A DNA stretch of 64,000 nt from Thermoleophilum album (GCF_900108055.1 NZ_FNWJ01000001.1:496001-560000), one strand, 5' to 3'. Positions 45,446 through 53,752 are shown, numbered from the stretch's first letter. Notes: generated from the letters alone by a model not told the origin. Program-made: numbers and translations.

Positions 45446-46516
45446 GTGGAGCACATCCGCGGTCGACAGATCGAGCGGGACAGGCTTCCGCCGCCTCCCG
45501 ATCACGCTGCCGGCTGGAAGCTCGACCCCCGCGATCGGCGCTACCTCCGTTACTGGGACGGTCGCTCTTGGACGGATGCGGTAGCGCCAGCGGCACCGGG
45601 CGGCGCGGCGGTGGCGGCGCCGCCCGGCTGGTACGGGGATCCTGCGAACGCCTCGCTGCAGCGCTTATGGGATGGTCAAAGGTGGACCGACCAAACGCGT
45701 CCGGCGGCTACGCAGCGACGGGGACCGCCGCCCCCCAGTGAGCACCCTTTCGAGGGTCCCGACTGGCCGGCGTGGAGCGGACCTCTGGCGTTCATAGCCG
45801 CTGCGATCGGTGGCTTGCTCGCGGCCTTGCCGCTGATCTTGAGCAAGGAGCGAGATCCCGTCTGGTGGATCGGCTCGACGTTCGGGCAAGAACTTCTGTT
45901 CGTGTTGTTAGCGCTGGCGGTCGCCGCCCGCAGCGCTCGGCCACGGCCGTGGCACTTCGGCCTCGCCGGAACCACACCGCGCCAGCTCGCGACGTGGCTG
46001 GCGGTGGCAGTTGGCGGCTACAGCGTGTTCATCTTGCCGGCATTGTTGGCGAGCGGGGAGACCGACCGCCGCGAGGTGTTGCCGGAACTCGCCGGCCGCA
46101 GCGACGCTGCGGTGCTCTGGCTGTTGGCCGCGTTGATCGTCGTGACCGCGCCGATCACCGAGGAGTTCTTCTTCCGCGGCTTCTTCTACCGGGCTTTACG
46201 CAACCAACTCGAGTTCGCGCCCGCCGTGCTCGCGAACGGACTGGTCTTTGGGCTCGCTCACCTACCGAGCGAACCGGGCGCCTTCGTCCCGCTGACGCTC
46301 TTCGGCGCGCTGCTGTGCATTGTTTACGAGCGGACGGGCTCGCTTCTTCCCGCGATCACCATCCATTCGCTCAACAACACGATCGTGCTCGCCTTCCCCG
46401 CGCATCTGCCAGTCCAAGCCCTCACCCTCGGCTTGCCGGTGATCTTGGGTTCGCTGGTGCTCAGCCTGACGCTGCGCGACACCCCGATGCGCGAGCGCGA
46501 CCGCAGTTACGGATAA
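45446..46516 (+). CDS. CPBP (CAAX-like) intramembrane protease with DUF2510 motifs
   Basis: 356 aa. The N-terminus has two DUF2510 units (AGWKLDPRDRRYLRYWDGRSW and PGWYGDPANASLQRLWDGQRW), typical of Actinomycetota. Then 7-8 membrane helices with the Abi/CPBP catalytic motifs ITEEFFFRGFFYRAL, GLVFGLAHLP and HSLNNTIVLAF. CPBP proteins cleave prenylated or other peptides; substrates here are unknown. GTG 45446 follows the broken membrane-protein gene by 37 bp. Confidence 0.87.
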   Translation: MEHIRGRQIERDRLPPPPDHAAGWKLDPRDRRYLRYWDGRSWTDAVAPAAPGGAAVAAPPGWYGDPANASLQRLWDGQRWTDQTRPAATQRRGPPPPSEHPFEGPDWPAWSGPLAFIAAAIGGLLAALPLILSKERDPVWWIGSTFGQELLFVLLALAVAARSARPRPWHFGLAGTTPRQLATWLAVAVGGYSVFILPALLASGETDRREVLPELAGRSDAAVLWLLAALIVVTAPITEEFFFRGFFYRALRNQLEFAPAVLANGLVFGLAHLPSEPGAFVPLTLFGALLCIVYERTGSLLPAITIHSLNNTIVLAFPAHLPVQALTLGLPVILGSLVLSLTLRDTPMRERDRSYG

Positions 46517-46594
46517 GGGTCGGCCTGTCCGGCCGCCCCTCCACACTCGGTCGTAGCTACGCCGCCCCCGGGACGACGTTCCCGAGGATGACGC

Positions 46595-46850
46595 TCAGCG
46601 CGCGCCACGCAGCTTGAAATCGTTGGACTGCCGCTTACTGGGCGGCGTGATCAAGAGGCGCTCGACCGCCTCGATCGACTCAGAAGGGCCGATCAAGAGC
46701 AGGCGGTCATGAGGCTGCAAGGGCTCGCGTTGTGACGGGCGGTAGCGCCAGCGCGATCCGCGACCAATCGCCAATACCCTCATCCCGGTGCGTTTCTCGA
46801 GGCGCAGCTCTTCGAGGGTCGCGCCGCACGCAGAGCGATCAGGCGCATGC
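46595..46850 (-). pseudogene. Fragment of a TrkA-C (RCK C-terminal) domain protein
   Basis: Leftward from about 46850, the frame gives CGATLEELRLEKRTGMRVLAIGRG, then WRYRPSQREPLQPHDRLLLIGP and ends 46595. This is a recognisable RCK_C/TrkA-C domain (VLAIxRG...P...L..GD.LLLIG) as found on potassium-channel regulators. The upstream part changes frame and is not recognisable. A further frame (46860-46985) on the same strand looks partly coding but stops at a TAG. The piece lies just before the mobile-element junction and is read as a truncated gene. Confidence 0.6.
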
Positions 46851-47037
46851 TGTGTGCAGCGATCTACCCCTGCTCGACGCCGGAGCCGTCGAGCTCGCTC
46901 GCAGCGACGACGGCCGCGGCGAACTGAGCCGAAAGATCAGCCCAGTCAGTCCCAGCGAGGGCCGCGGTCGGGGGATTGCTCGATCACGCGCTGGCCTTGA
47001 GTGCAGATCAGCTCAGGGCCTTTCTATCCCACCGTAA

Positions 47038-47081
47038 TGGGCGGCGCCGGACTCGAACCGGCGACCTCCTGCTTGTAAGGC
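47038..47081 (-). repeat. attL: 44-bp core identical to the 3' half of tRNA-Val
   Basis: The 44 bases are identical to 54831-54874, from the discriminator base of tRNA-Val through its anticodon region, and diverge immediately on both sides. The copy lacks the 5' half of the tRNA and cannot fold as a tRNA. Confidence 0.9.
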
Positions 47082-47102
47082 CCATCCGGGGGTTTCCGGC
47101 TC

Positions 47103-48368
47103 TCACCGTCTGTTGCTTTTTGCAGGGAAAATGCGGGCGGCGGTTTCCCGCTGTTGCCGTTTTGGCAAGCGTGATGCTTGCCAAACGCTTGCCAGTTCGA
47201 GGGTGCGGTAGGCGTCCTCGAGGGCTCGCCGGCGCTGCTCGCGCTGCTGGTGGGTGCGCAGCTCGTGGGTGTAGATCGCGAGGGTCACGGTGGGGGTTGC
47301 GTGCCCCAAGTGCCAGGCCACCTGGTCGGGTCCGAGCCCTTGGGCGATGAGCAGGGTTGCGCAGGTGTGGCGCAGCGAGTGGGGCGTTGGTGGGGGCCCC
47401 TGGCGCGCGCCGAGCACCTCGGGGAAGGCGGGGCGGCCGTCCACCAGCTTTGCGGCTTTGAGGGCGCGGTTGAACGCGCGACGGATGTTCGCGCTGTCGA
47501 GCGGTGCGCCTGTTTCGGCCACAAACACATAGTCGTCGGGTTGCGACCAACCTGACTGGGCGCGGAGCTCAAGTAGCCGCTTTGCGAGGGCGCGTGTTAG
47601 TGGCACGACGCGCCGGGACGCCGGGGTTTTGAGGGGCCGCTCCCGCCCGTGCTTGTCGAGCTGGCGCTCGATCCTGCAGGTCGCGGCGGCCGGGTCGGTG
47701 AGGTCGAGGTCCCGCCAGCGGAGCGCCCGCGCTTCCCCGAGCCGCGCACCGGTCACGGCGAGCAGCTCGAACAGGCACCGCCAGCGGGGGGTGTCGCACG
47801 CCTCGAGTAGCGCGCTGAGCTCTTCGGGTGTGAGCGCGCGGCGGCGCGCCTGGGTGTGGGGCGCTGGGCGCTCCGCCCGCTCAAGCAGCAGCGCAGGGTT
47901 CTCGCCCCGCCACCCGCGGCGCCTCTGAGCCCACCGGAAGCTGTTGCGGGCAGCGGCGACGGCTTTCGCGATGGTGCTGTCGGCGTAGCCGGCGCGGCGC
48001 AACTCGGAGACGCGGCGCGCCAGGTCCTCGGGGGTTAGGTGGTCGAGCCTGCGGCGGCGCAAATCACCGAGGAGGCGCGCCCCCACCTTGTAGGCCTCGA
48101 GCGTGGATTCGCGGACCGCCGCCTGTTTTTCGGCAAGCCAGTTGTCGCACGCCTCGCCGAGGGTGAGCGGCACCCTCGGCCGCGGCAGCTCGCCGCGGGC
48201 GCGGAACCCCCGCAGCTCGTCCCGCAGCTTGCGCGCGTCCGTGAGCCTGGGGCCCGCGGTGCGGAACCGTTGCCTGCCGTCGGCGTCCCGCACCACCACC
48301 TCGTACACGGGGCCGGTGCGCGTTTCACGCACCCACACGCCGGGTTCGACTCGCCGCCTGCGCGCCAC
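47103..48368 (-). CDS. int: Tyrosine recombinase (phage-type integrase)
   Basis: 421 aa from GTG 48368. N-terminal SAM-like arm/core-binding region (about 75-170; LTLGEACDNWLAEKQAAV), then the catalytic domain with the tetrad: Arg in TGARLGEARALRW, His-x-x-Arg in PHSLRHTCATLL, His in HLGHATPTVTLAIYTH and Tyr nucleophile in IYTH. It recombines attP with the tRNA-Val core. Its 3' end lies 22 bp from the attL core and contains arm-type repeats. Confidence 0.93.
   Translation of the reverse strand: MARRRRVEPGVWVRETRTGPVYEVVVRDADGRQRFRTAGPRLTDARKLRDELRGFRARGELPRPRVPLTLGEACDNWLAEKQAAVRESTLEAYKVGARLLGDLRRRRLDHLTPEDLARRVSELRRAGYADSTIAKAVAAARNSFRWAQRRRGWRGENPALLLERAERPAPHTQARRRALTPEELSALLEACDTPRWRCLFELLAVTGARLGEARALRWRDLDLTDPAAATCRIERQLDKHGRERPLKTPASRRVVPLTRALAKRLLELRAQSGWSQPDDYVFVAETGAPLDSANIRRAFNRALKAAKLVDGRPAFPEVLGARQGPPPTPHSLRHTCATLLIAQGLGPDQVAWHLGHATPTVTLAIYTHELRTHQQREQRRRALEDAYRTLELASVWQASRLPKRQQRETAARIFPAKSNRR
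47163..47194. repeat. Left arm-type integrase sites
   Basis: GCTTGCCA occurs at 47176-47183 and 47187-47194, with an inverted GGCAAGC at 47164-47170, all within 125 bp of the attL core. The 21-bp block 47174-47194 recurs with one mismatch near attR (54738-54758). This is the expected layout of arm-type binding sites. Confidence 0.6.
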
Positions 48369-48379
48369 CGCGCCACACC

Positions 48380-48655
48380 CTACGGGGCGTTTCGCTCCCC
48401 AGCAAGCCAGCGGTCGACCTCGCTGCGGCGGACGCGCCGTTTGCCGTTTGGGGTGTGTTGGACGGTGCGCAGCTCCCCGCGGTTCGCAGCATCCACAAGG
48501 CGGTGGTAGCTCACCTTGGCGTACCGGGCGGCGTCCCGCATCGTGAGCCACTCGTCCCGCTCCATCCGCCGCTCGATACGCTCGTAGACGCGGTCGGCGA
48601 CAAGCTCGGCGATGGCTTCCGCGAGCGGTTGGAGGGGGCCGAGGTTGCCGTTCAC
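48380..48655 (-). CDS. Excisionase-like helix-turn-helix protein
   Basis: 91 aa from GTG 48655. The C-terminal half is a MerR-like/HTH_17 excisionase fold: EWLTMRDAARYAKVSYHRLVDAANRGELRTVQ followed by GKRRVRRSEVDRWLAGE. Helical N-terminus (LAEAIAELVADRVYERIERRM). It ends 11 bp before the integrase start, as for a recombination directionality factor. Its start overlaps the preceding gene by 4 bp. Confidence 0.82.
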   Translation of the reverse strand: MNGNLGPLQPLAEAIAELVADRVYERIERRMERDEWLTMRDAARYAKVSYHRLVDAANRGELRTVQHTPNGKRRVRRSEVDRWLAGERNAP

Positions 48656-48966
48656 TGCTCCCTCTCCTTGAGGCGCTGTTTGAGGGTTGTGAGCGCCGTG
48701 TGGGCGTGTTGGGCGTGGCGGGTGGCTTTTCGGGCGAGGGTGAGCGCCCCACCTTCCAGGGGGTGGGTGCGGTCGAGCAGCGCGAGCCACCCCGCGAGGT
48801 CTGCGGCCTCCTCGAGCGCCTCGTCGAGAAGCGCGGTTGCGGGGCGCTGCAGGTTCCGGTTGCGGTAGGTGGCCTCCCCGGCGTTGAGGCGCGCGGCCGC
48901 GTGGCGGGCGAGCTCGCCGCGCGCACCGAGCCGCCCAAGGTGGCGGCGCCACCTCAACCCCACCAC
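48652..48966 (-). CDS. Hypothetical element protein
   Basis: 104 aa, helical and Arg/Leu/Ala-rich (RHLGRLGARGELARHAAARL; LDEALEEAADLAGWLALLDR). Four-bp overlap with the excisionase gene and 13-bp overlap with the next upstream gene indicate a tight operon. No family is recognised; a DNA-binding or regulatory role cannot be shown. Confidence 0.5.
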   Translation of the reverse strand: MVGLRWRRHLGRLGARGELARHAAARLNAGEATYRNRNLQRPATALLDEALEEAADLAGWLALLDRTHPLEGGALTLARKATRHAQHAHTALTTLKQRLKEREQ

Positions 48967-49163
48967 CCCCCTTTGAGGGTGCGGGCCGCAACAGCGAGCC
49001 TGAGCGCCTCAGGCGCCCACTCGGGCAGCAGGTCGCTCGCGAACCTGTCGGGGAGTTGGGCGAGCTCCCTGCGCCAGGCCCGCTCGATCGGTGCGCGGTC
49101 GCGCGGGTTGGGCCACAGGTGGCGCAGCGTTTCTGCGAGCGGGTCGGGCAGCTGGCCGTTCAC
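48954..49163 (-). CDS. Small element protein
   Basis: 69 aa from GTG 49163 (GTGA overlap with the replication-protein stop). Its start VNGQLPDPLAETLRHL resembles the excisionase start VNGNLGPLQPLAEAI. The rest is Trp/Arg/Pro-rich (WAPEALRLAVAARTLKGG). Function unknown. Confidence 0.45.
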   Translation of the reverse strand: MNGQLPDPLAETLRHLWPNPRDRAPIERAWRRELAQLPDRFASDLLPEWAPEALRLAVAARTLKGGWWG

Positions 49164-51304
49164 AAGCCACCACCCCCCCGGGTGTCGTCCCGGGACGACG
49201 CTCGCTCGGTCGCGTGGGCGCAGTAGCGGCAGCCCGGCCGGTAGCCGTTGTCGGGCCGGTCGGGGTCGACGTGCGCGGGGCACGCGCGTTTTGTTCCGCT
49301 GCCAGCGTTGTCGCCAGCAGGGGGTGATAAGCCACCGTTCGCAAGATGATCATCAGTGATGTATAGGGGGTGATCATCTTGCGGGGATCCCTTTTCTGAA
49401 GCCGAATTCGCAAGATGATCATCTTGTGGGGCGTTGTCGGGCAGTTCCCACTCCCACCTACCCCGCCCGCGGTTTCCCTGCGAGAGGCGCTTCCTTCTGA
49501 TGCCAAGCCCGGCCGCTGCGCGCCTTAAGGTCATCTCGCTGATCCCCTCCTCCCGGGCCTCCGCGAGGATGTCTCTCACCGCCACGGGCCCGTCGCTGAG
49601 CACCTCCCGGAGGAACGCTTCCGCCCTCTCGCGCGCGCCCGCCTCGCCGTGACCATCCGCGTCAAGCAGGTCCGCTGCCGAGACCGCAACCTCGCCCTCG
49701 ATGACGGTGCGAGCCGCGAGCACCCCGTCGACCCTCACCGGCTCTATGCGCATCGCGAGGCCCGGAGCGAGCCACGACAGGTTGGACTTAGCGTGAGCCA
49801 GTACACGGCGGTCGCTGTCGAGATCGTCGGGGTCTCGAGCGAGCAGCAGCACGCTGCGGGCGGCGGCGGGCATCCCGATCGACCCACCGACTCTGTAGAG
49901 CGGGTGGTTTCCGTGCATCTGCGTCTTGTTCAGGTGGGCGACAACAACCACGGCGCAGGCGGTTGCCTCGGCGATCCGTGCGAGCGGGCCGAGCGCCTGC
50001 CTGACGGACTGGTCGCGCCAGGAGTGCACCCGCTCGTCGAGGTGGGCGCTCAACGGGTCTATCACCACTAGCTGCGCGCCGTTTGCCCGAGCCTGCTCCT
50101 CGAGGAGGGGGGCGTCACTGGGCAGAGCGAGCCGATCGTCGCTGTCGCCTTCGCGCACCCTGATGACGTGCACTAGTTCGAGGTGCGCACCCGCCGCCTC
50201 GAGCCGGGGCCGGATCACCGCTGCTGCGTGATCCTCTCCCGAGACGAGCAGCACCGCCCCACCCTGCTGGGTTACCTGGGCGGCGAGCCAGCAGGTGAGC
50301 ATTGACTTTCCGGCCCCAGGGTCGCCTACCAGCAGTGTTAGCGCGCCGAAAGGCACGCGCGGCTCCCAGAGCCACCGCACAGGCTGCGGCTTGATACTCG
50401 CGGCGCTCACGGTCTCCACCCGCCGCCGGGGCGCGCCTTGCCCGCCCGGCGCCTGCCCCGCGGGCTCGTAGCGGGAGGCGCTCTCCGCGACCTTCCGCAC
50501 CTCCGCCTCCGGGAGCGGCGGGTCGCACCGCTCCGCGTTCAGTGTGAGCAGCACCTCCTCGAGCTCGGCGGGGCTGTAGCCGCGGCCGCGGAGAGCGCAG
50601 GCCTCGCGGAACAGGCGGTCGTTGCGCTCACCCACACACCACCGCGCACCGCGCGAGCCAGTGGGGTGTGCCGGCTTGTGGCGATGCGCCACCGCCTCAA
50701 GCAGCCACCCGGGCGGCTGCGCAACCTCGGCGAGACGCAGCCAGCGGTAGCGGCGCCCGCCCACCACCGACGGGGGGACGACGACGTACCCGCCCTCGCC
50801 GCGCACATCAACACCCGGGAAAACCTGGGTCCTGCAGCGCACCTCGACGCCCTCGGGGAGGCGGAAGTAGAGGTGGCGCCCGCCCGACGGCGTCGCGACC
50901 GTCACCGTCGCGGGGAGCGGACCGTGCTCGCGCTCGAGCCGCTCGAGCGTCCCCAGCCCCTCCTCCCCGTCGATGTCGAGCACCCACAGGCCCGAGGCGC
51001 TCCCGGTCCGCAACCCCAGGTTCAGGGGGAGCGTGTCGCCGCTCTCGCTCACCCCCCACCACTCGGCGATGCGAGTGGTGTCGCTGGTGGCGTCCTTGAA
51101 GCCGCGGGGCGTTGCGGGCTCCTTCCTGTCCTTGGCGCACGGAAACACCGGGAGGCCGAGCCGCGCGAGGCGGCACGCCGCGCCGTAGGTGCGGGTGTAG
51201 TGGGCGAGCGCCTCGGGGATCGCGAGCGTAGAATCCCCCGCGGAGAGGGTTGTTTTTGCGCCCCCGCTCGCAAGGGCGGGGGCGCTCCTGTTTACGCAGC
51301 GCAC
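49160..51304 (-). CDS. Prim-Pol / AAA (RepA-like) replication protein
   Basis: 714 aa from GTG 51304, which follows AGGAGGG at 6-bp spacing. N-terminal bifunctional primase-polymerase (about 10-215): LDIDGEEG (catalytic DxD), SGGRHLYF, PGVDVRGEGGYVVVPPS. An AAA/RecA-like domain (about 285-520) follows with Walker A LLVGDPGAGKS and Walker B QLVVIDPLSAH. The C-terminus has a winged-helix segment (ISEMTLRRAAAGLGIRRKRL), then direct DDHLAN repeats and a CxxC zinc knuckle (GCRYC). It probably initiates replication of the element after excision. Confidence 0.88.
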   Translation of the reverse strand: MRCVNRSAPALASGGAKTTLSAGDSTLAIPEALAHYTRTYGAACRLARLGLPVFPCAKDRKEPATPRGFKDATSDTTRIAEWWGVSESGDTLPLNLGLRTGSASGLWVLDIDGEEGLGTLERLEREHGPLPATVTVATPSGGRHLYFRLPEGVEVRCRTQVFPGVDVRGEGGYVVVPPSVVGGRRYRWLRLAEVAQPPGWLLEAVAHRHKPAHPTGSRGARWCVGERNDRLFREACALRGRGYSPAELEEVLLTLNAERCDPPLPEAEVRKVAESASRYEPAGQAPGGQGAPRRRVETVSAASIKPQPVRWLWEPRVPFGALTLLVGDPGAGKSMLTCWLAAQVTQQGGAVLLVSGEDHAAAVIRPRLEAAGAHLELVHVIRVREGDSDDRLALPSDAPLLEEQARANGAQLVVIDPLSAHLDERVHSWRDQSVRQALGPLARIAEATACAVVVVAHLNKTQMHGNHPLYRVGGSIGMPAAARSVLLLARDPDDLDSDRRVLAHAKSNLSWLAPGLAMRIEPVRVDGVLAARTVIEGEVAVSAADLLDADGHGEAGARERAEAFLREVLSDGPVAVRDILAEAREEGISEMTLRRAAAGLGIRRKRLSQGNRGRGRWEWELPDNAPQDDHLANSASEKGSPQDDHPLYITDDHLANGGLSPPAGDNAGSGTKRACPAHVDPDRPDNGYRPGCRYCAHATERASSRDDTRGGGGL
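49338..49426. repeat. Iteron-like palindromes in the replication gene
   Basis: TTCGCAAGATGATCATC recurs exactly at 49338-49354 and 49408-49424; the second copy lies in a perfect 16-bp palindrome CAAGATGATCATCTTG (49411-49426). A third copy in inverse sense is at 49371-49382. The repeats encode the DDHLAN stretches of the protein, yet palindromy and spacing suggest a DNA role such as replication origin or autoregulatory operator. Confidence 0.55.
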
Positions 51305-52182
51305 ATTTGCCCTCCTGTGTGTCGTGTTGCGCGCCCCCACGGGTCGGGGACGCGCCCAACGAGCGCCCACACACCGGTGTGTGGGCGCAGGCCCAGCGTT
51401 AGGCCGGGCTCGAAAGACGCTCTAATGAACTCGCCGCAAACAACAGGGCGAGACGCACAACACACAACACGCTGCGGCCACCGGCCGCCCCGGCAACCCC
51501 AGCGGCGGCGGCCACCACAAGATGGGTCGTCAGCGTCGGGGTCGCCGCCCGGCCCAGCCCGGCACGCGCCACGCCTAGCCGCGCGACGGGCACGCTGGCG
51601 GGGGCGGCGTGCGCGGCGCGCCACCAGGCAAAGCGTCCGCCCCTTGGGTTTCGCGAAGGCGCGCCTCGGCGACACTGGGGCCGCGACCCGCACCCTCTCA
51701 CACACTCGCCCCGCCTCATCCCCCAAAGCTGCGCGCGCGGCACTCTCGCTCACGACCCTGTGCCGCAGCAGACGCCGGAGCGCGCGCAGCCGGTAGCCCA
51801 CCTCCTGCGCCCGCAGCGCACACTCCCGCTCCTCCCAGTCGAGCTCCGTCAGGTCGAGGTGATCCCACGCGACCGGGTCCATCTGGGTTATTGGGTGGGT
51901 GATCTCTGCGAGCAGGGATGCGAGCTCCCACTCGAGAGCGTCCAGTAGCCGGAGCGCCACCCCGCGGTCACGCAACCGCCAACCCCAGGATCCCGGACGC
52001 GGCGCGGCGTCAAGAGCGCGCACTCGGCGGCGCAGCCGCTCGAGGTGTCTACCCGGCAGGCTGCGGCGGCGACCGGGGCGTGCACGCGCCAGCAACCCCG
52101 GCCTGTGGGGCCAGCCGCTGGGCGCACGCTCGGCGCGATGCGGCCGTGTCGCAGCTACGTGTTCTGTGTGTGCTTGACGCAC
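51292..52182 (-). CDS. Hypothetical element protein, frame partly uncertain
   Basis: About 296 aa from GTG 52182 (the frame is open further upstream). The middle (about 51720-52000) shows coding-type third-position bias and protein-like segments (ALEWELASLLAEITHP; TELDWEERECALRAQEVGY). The last third is Arg-rich and overlaps a better hydrophobic frame at 51399-51743, so the gene may really end near 51720 or be frameshifted. It runs up to the replication-protein start. No family recognised. Confidence 0.35.
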   Translation of the reverse strand: MRQAHTEHVAATRPHRAERAPSGWPHRPGLLARARPGRRRSLPGRHLERLRRRVRALDAAPRPGSWGWRLRDRGVALRLLDALEWELASLLAEITHPITQMDPVAWDHLDLTELDWEERECALRAQEVGYRLRALRRLLRHRVVSESAARAALGDEAGRVCERVRVAAPVSPRRAFAKPKGRTLCLVARRARRPRQRARRAARRGACRAGPGGDPDADDPSCGGRRRWGCRGGRWPQRVVCCASRPVVCGEFIRASFEPGLTLGLRPHTGVWALVGRVPDPWGRATRHTGGQMCAA

Positions 52183-52354
52183 CGAGGCAAGGATGCGCCC
52201 CCTTGCGGACGGAAAGAAAAATCTCGGAGCTACACCGCACAAAAGCGCTTGGGGGCCGCAGCCCGCTAAGGGCGGCGACCCCCGCAGCACACACAGAACA
52301 CATCCAACGGTACCGCGCTTACCAGACGTAAGTGCGGACCCCGGGTTCAGGGGC

Positions 52355-52915
52355 TCAGCGCGGGGGGCGCTGCACCAGAAGCGCGAGCGCGAACAGTGTT
52401 CTCGCTTCCTCGTCGGTAAGCGAGCCCACAGCCCGCAGGGCGAGCTCCGCGCTGCGCACAAGCTCGAGCACCTCGCCGCGGTTAAACATCTTGACGTGGT
52501 CGTAGTCCGCGGCCTCCCGCTCTTTGCGGAGCGTGCTGAAACGCTTCGCGAGGTCTCGCACCGTTGCGTTGCGGGCAAGGGTTGCGCGCGCCAGATGGCC
52601 AAGCTGTTTCGCGCGCGGGTCGTGAAGCGTCGGGGCGCCCCTGCCGGATGCGGCACGCAGCGCCCGATCGAGCGCCGCGTGATCGATCTGTCGGCGCAGC
52701 ACAGAGAGATCGCCGGGCGCCAGGTGCGCGAGCGACGCACCCGCCAGCCGCTCGGTCAAAGCGTGGAATACCGCGTAGTAGGCGGCCGAGACTGCGCGAC
52801 GCAGCCCGACTTGAGGGGGTCTGCCGCGACCCGCTGCGCTCGGCACTAAGTCCCGCGCGTGTCCGAGCAGCTTTTGGGGCGAAAAGCCGGGAGCTACCGA
52901 ATAGCCGCTAGCCAC
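52355..52915 (-). CDS. HEPN-like domain protein (possible toxin/RNase)
   Basis: 186 aa, all-helical. LRRAVSAAYYAVFHALTERLAG is the typical first HEPN helix (AYYAVFH). Later KREREAADYDHVKMFNRGEV and LELVRSAELALR fit the C-terminal helices. An R-(x)3-H at RRQIDH could be part of an RNase-type motif but is not the full Rx4-6H. HEPN proteins in mobile elements are often toxins, defence nucleases or adaptors. It follows a 109-aa gene by 19 bp, suggesting a two-gene module. Confidence 0.65.
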   Translation of the reverse strand: MASGYSVAPGFSPQKLLGHARDLVPSAAGRGRPPQVGLRRAVSAAYYAVFHALTERLAGASLAHLAPGDLSVLRRQIDHAALDRALRAASGRGAPTLHDPRAKQLGHLARATLARNATVRDLAKRFSTLRKEREAADYDHVKMFNRGEVLELVRSAELALRAVGSLTDEEARTLFALALLVQRPPR

Positions 52916-52934
52916 ACCCGTGGGTTATCGGCAG

Positions 52935-53264
52935 CTACTCGAGGTCAGCGGGGTCGATGTGCTCGGGACGGAACCGCACGAAAGTGTCCTCCACCCCCAG
53001 CACGTCCCAGCCACCGACCCGATCCAGCGCCTCATCAACGGCGTCCTCGATCGCCCGCAAACACTCGTCGGGCCAGGTGCCCTCAGGTTCAGGCGGGTCG
53101 TTGAGGGTCACCTCGACCAGCAGGTTCGGCTCCCCGTCGAGGGTCCACCAAAGATCGAACGCAACACCCTTCACCTCGACGTGGCCGCACTCGGCCGCGG
53201 CCCGCTCAACGGCCTCGCGGACCTGCGCTTGCACCTCCTCGCGTGTCGCAGCTGTCGCAGGCAT
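52935..53264 (-). CDS. Conserved-looking partner of the HEPN gene
   Basis: 109 aa, acidic alpha/beta. Helical N-terminus (TREEVQAQVREAVERAAAE), beta strands with FDLWWTLDGEPNLLVEV, a helix CLRAIEDAVDEALDRV, and acidic C-terminus RFRPEHIDPADLE. The acidic character next to a basic HEPN protein fits an antitoxin-like or regulatory partner. The pair lies downstream of a leftward terminator, so it likely has its own promoter in 53270-53500. Confidence 0.5.
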   Translation of the reverse strand: MPATAATREEVQAQVREAVERAAAECGHVEVKGVAFDLWWTLDGEPNLLVEVTLNDPPEPEGTWPDECLRAIEDAVDEALDRVGGWDVLGVEDTFVRFRPEHIDPADLE

Positions 53265-53500
53265 TGGCTCGAAGCGGGGCGTGTGGCTCCCGCCTTCATC
53301 TCAGCAGATCGGCGGCGCACAAGCAATCGTTAGCGCCGCGCAGACGCTATGAGCTCAACCCCCGCCACAAGGGCGCCGCCGCGACCACCCGCGGCCCGTG
53401 GCCCCGGGTTCGCCGACGCCACGCGACGCGGCGCTCGAAAGAGCCCGTTGGAAACGCCTGTGATGGGCTTCCGAGAAAAGGGGGGTTATCCGCCCGCGGA

Positions 53501-53518
53501 AAAGGCCGTGAAACGGCC
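53501..53518 (-). terminator. Rho-independent-like terminator (leftward)
   Basis: GGCCGT-GAA-ACGGCC (53504-53518) is a perfect 6-bp stem; read on the minus strand it is followed by TTTTCC. It lies 17 bp beyond the stop of the frameshifted gene at 53536, separating it from the HEPN pair. Confidence 0.6.
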
Positions 53519-53535
53519 GTGACACGCCGCTTTGG

Positions 53536-53752
53536 CTAGTCGCGCACAAGACGCCCCCGCTTGTCCACCTCGAACCCCGCCTTGCGCATCACGTCCACCG
53601 CCACCTTGTGGATCGTGCGCGCCTGCCGCCGCAGATCCCACCCGAGGCGCGCGCGCTTTCTCGTCCACCCAGTCGGCGTGCTCGATAACCAGCCGCATCA
53701 ACCGGTACACCTCGGCGCGCGCCACCGGGTCGCTAGGCGGCTCGCCCACCAC
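53536..53752 (-). pseudogene. Small element gene with frameshift in a GC run
   Basis: From GTG 53752 the frame reads PSDPVARAEVYRLMRLVIEH, then DWVDEKARA. At a run of five GC units (53647-53656) the frame must gain two bases to continue as RLGWDLRRQARTIHKVAVDV and MRKAGFEVDKRGRLVRD before the stop at 53536. Six GC units would restore one ~73-aa helical protein. Sequencing error, real mutation or slippage cannot be separated here. It follows the HTH gene with overlap. Confidence 0.55.

Noticed and set aside
47038-47110. A second tRNA-Val gene at the left end of the element
   Set aside because: Only the 3' half of the tRNA is present; there is no D-arm or acceptor 5' strand, so it is the att copy.
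51399-51743. Alternative minus-strand frame with a hydrophobic C-terminus (TTHLVVAAAAGVAGAAGG)
   Set aside because: Overlaps the frame chosen at 51292-52182; either could be real, and without homology I keep only the longer one at low confidence.
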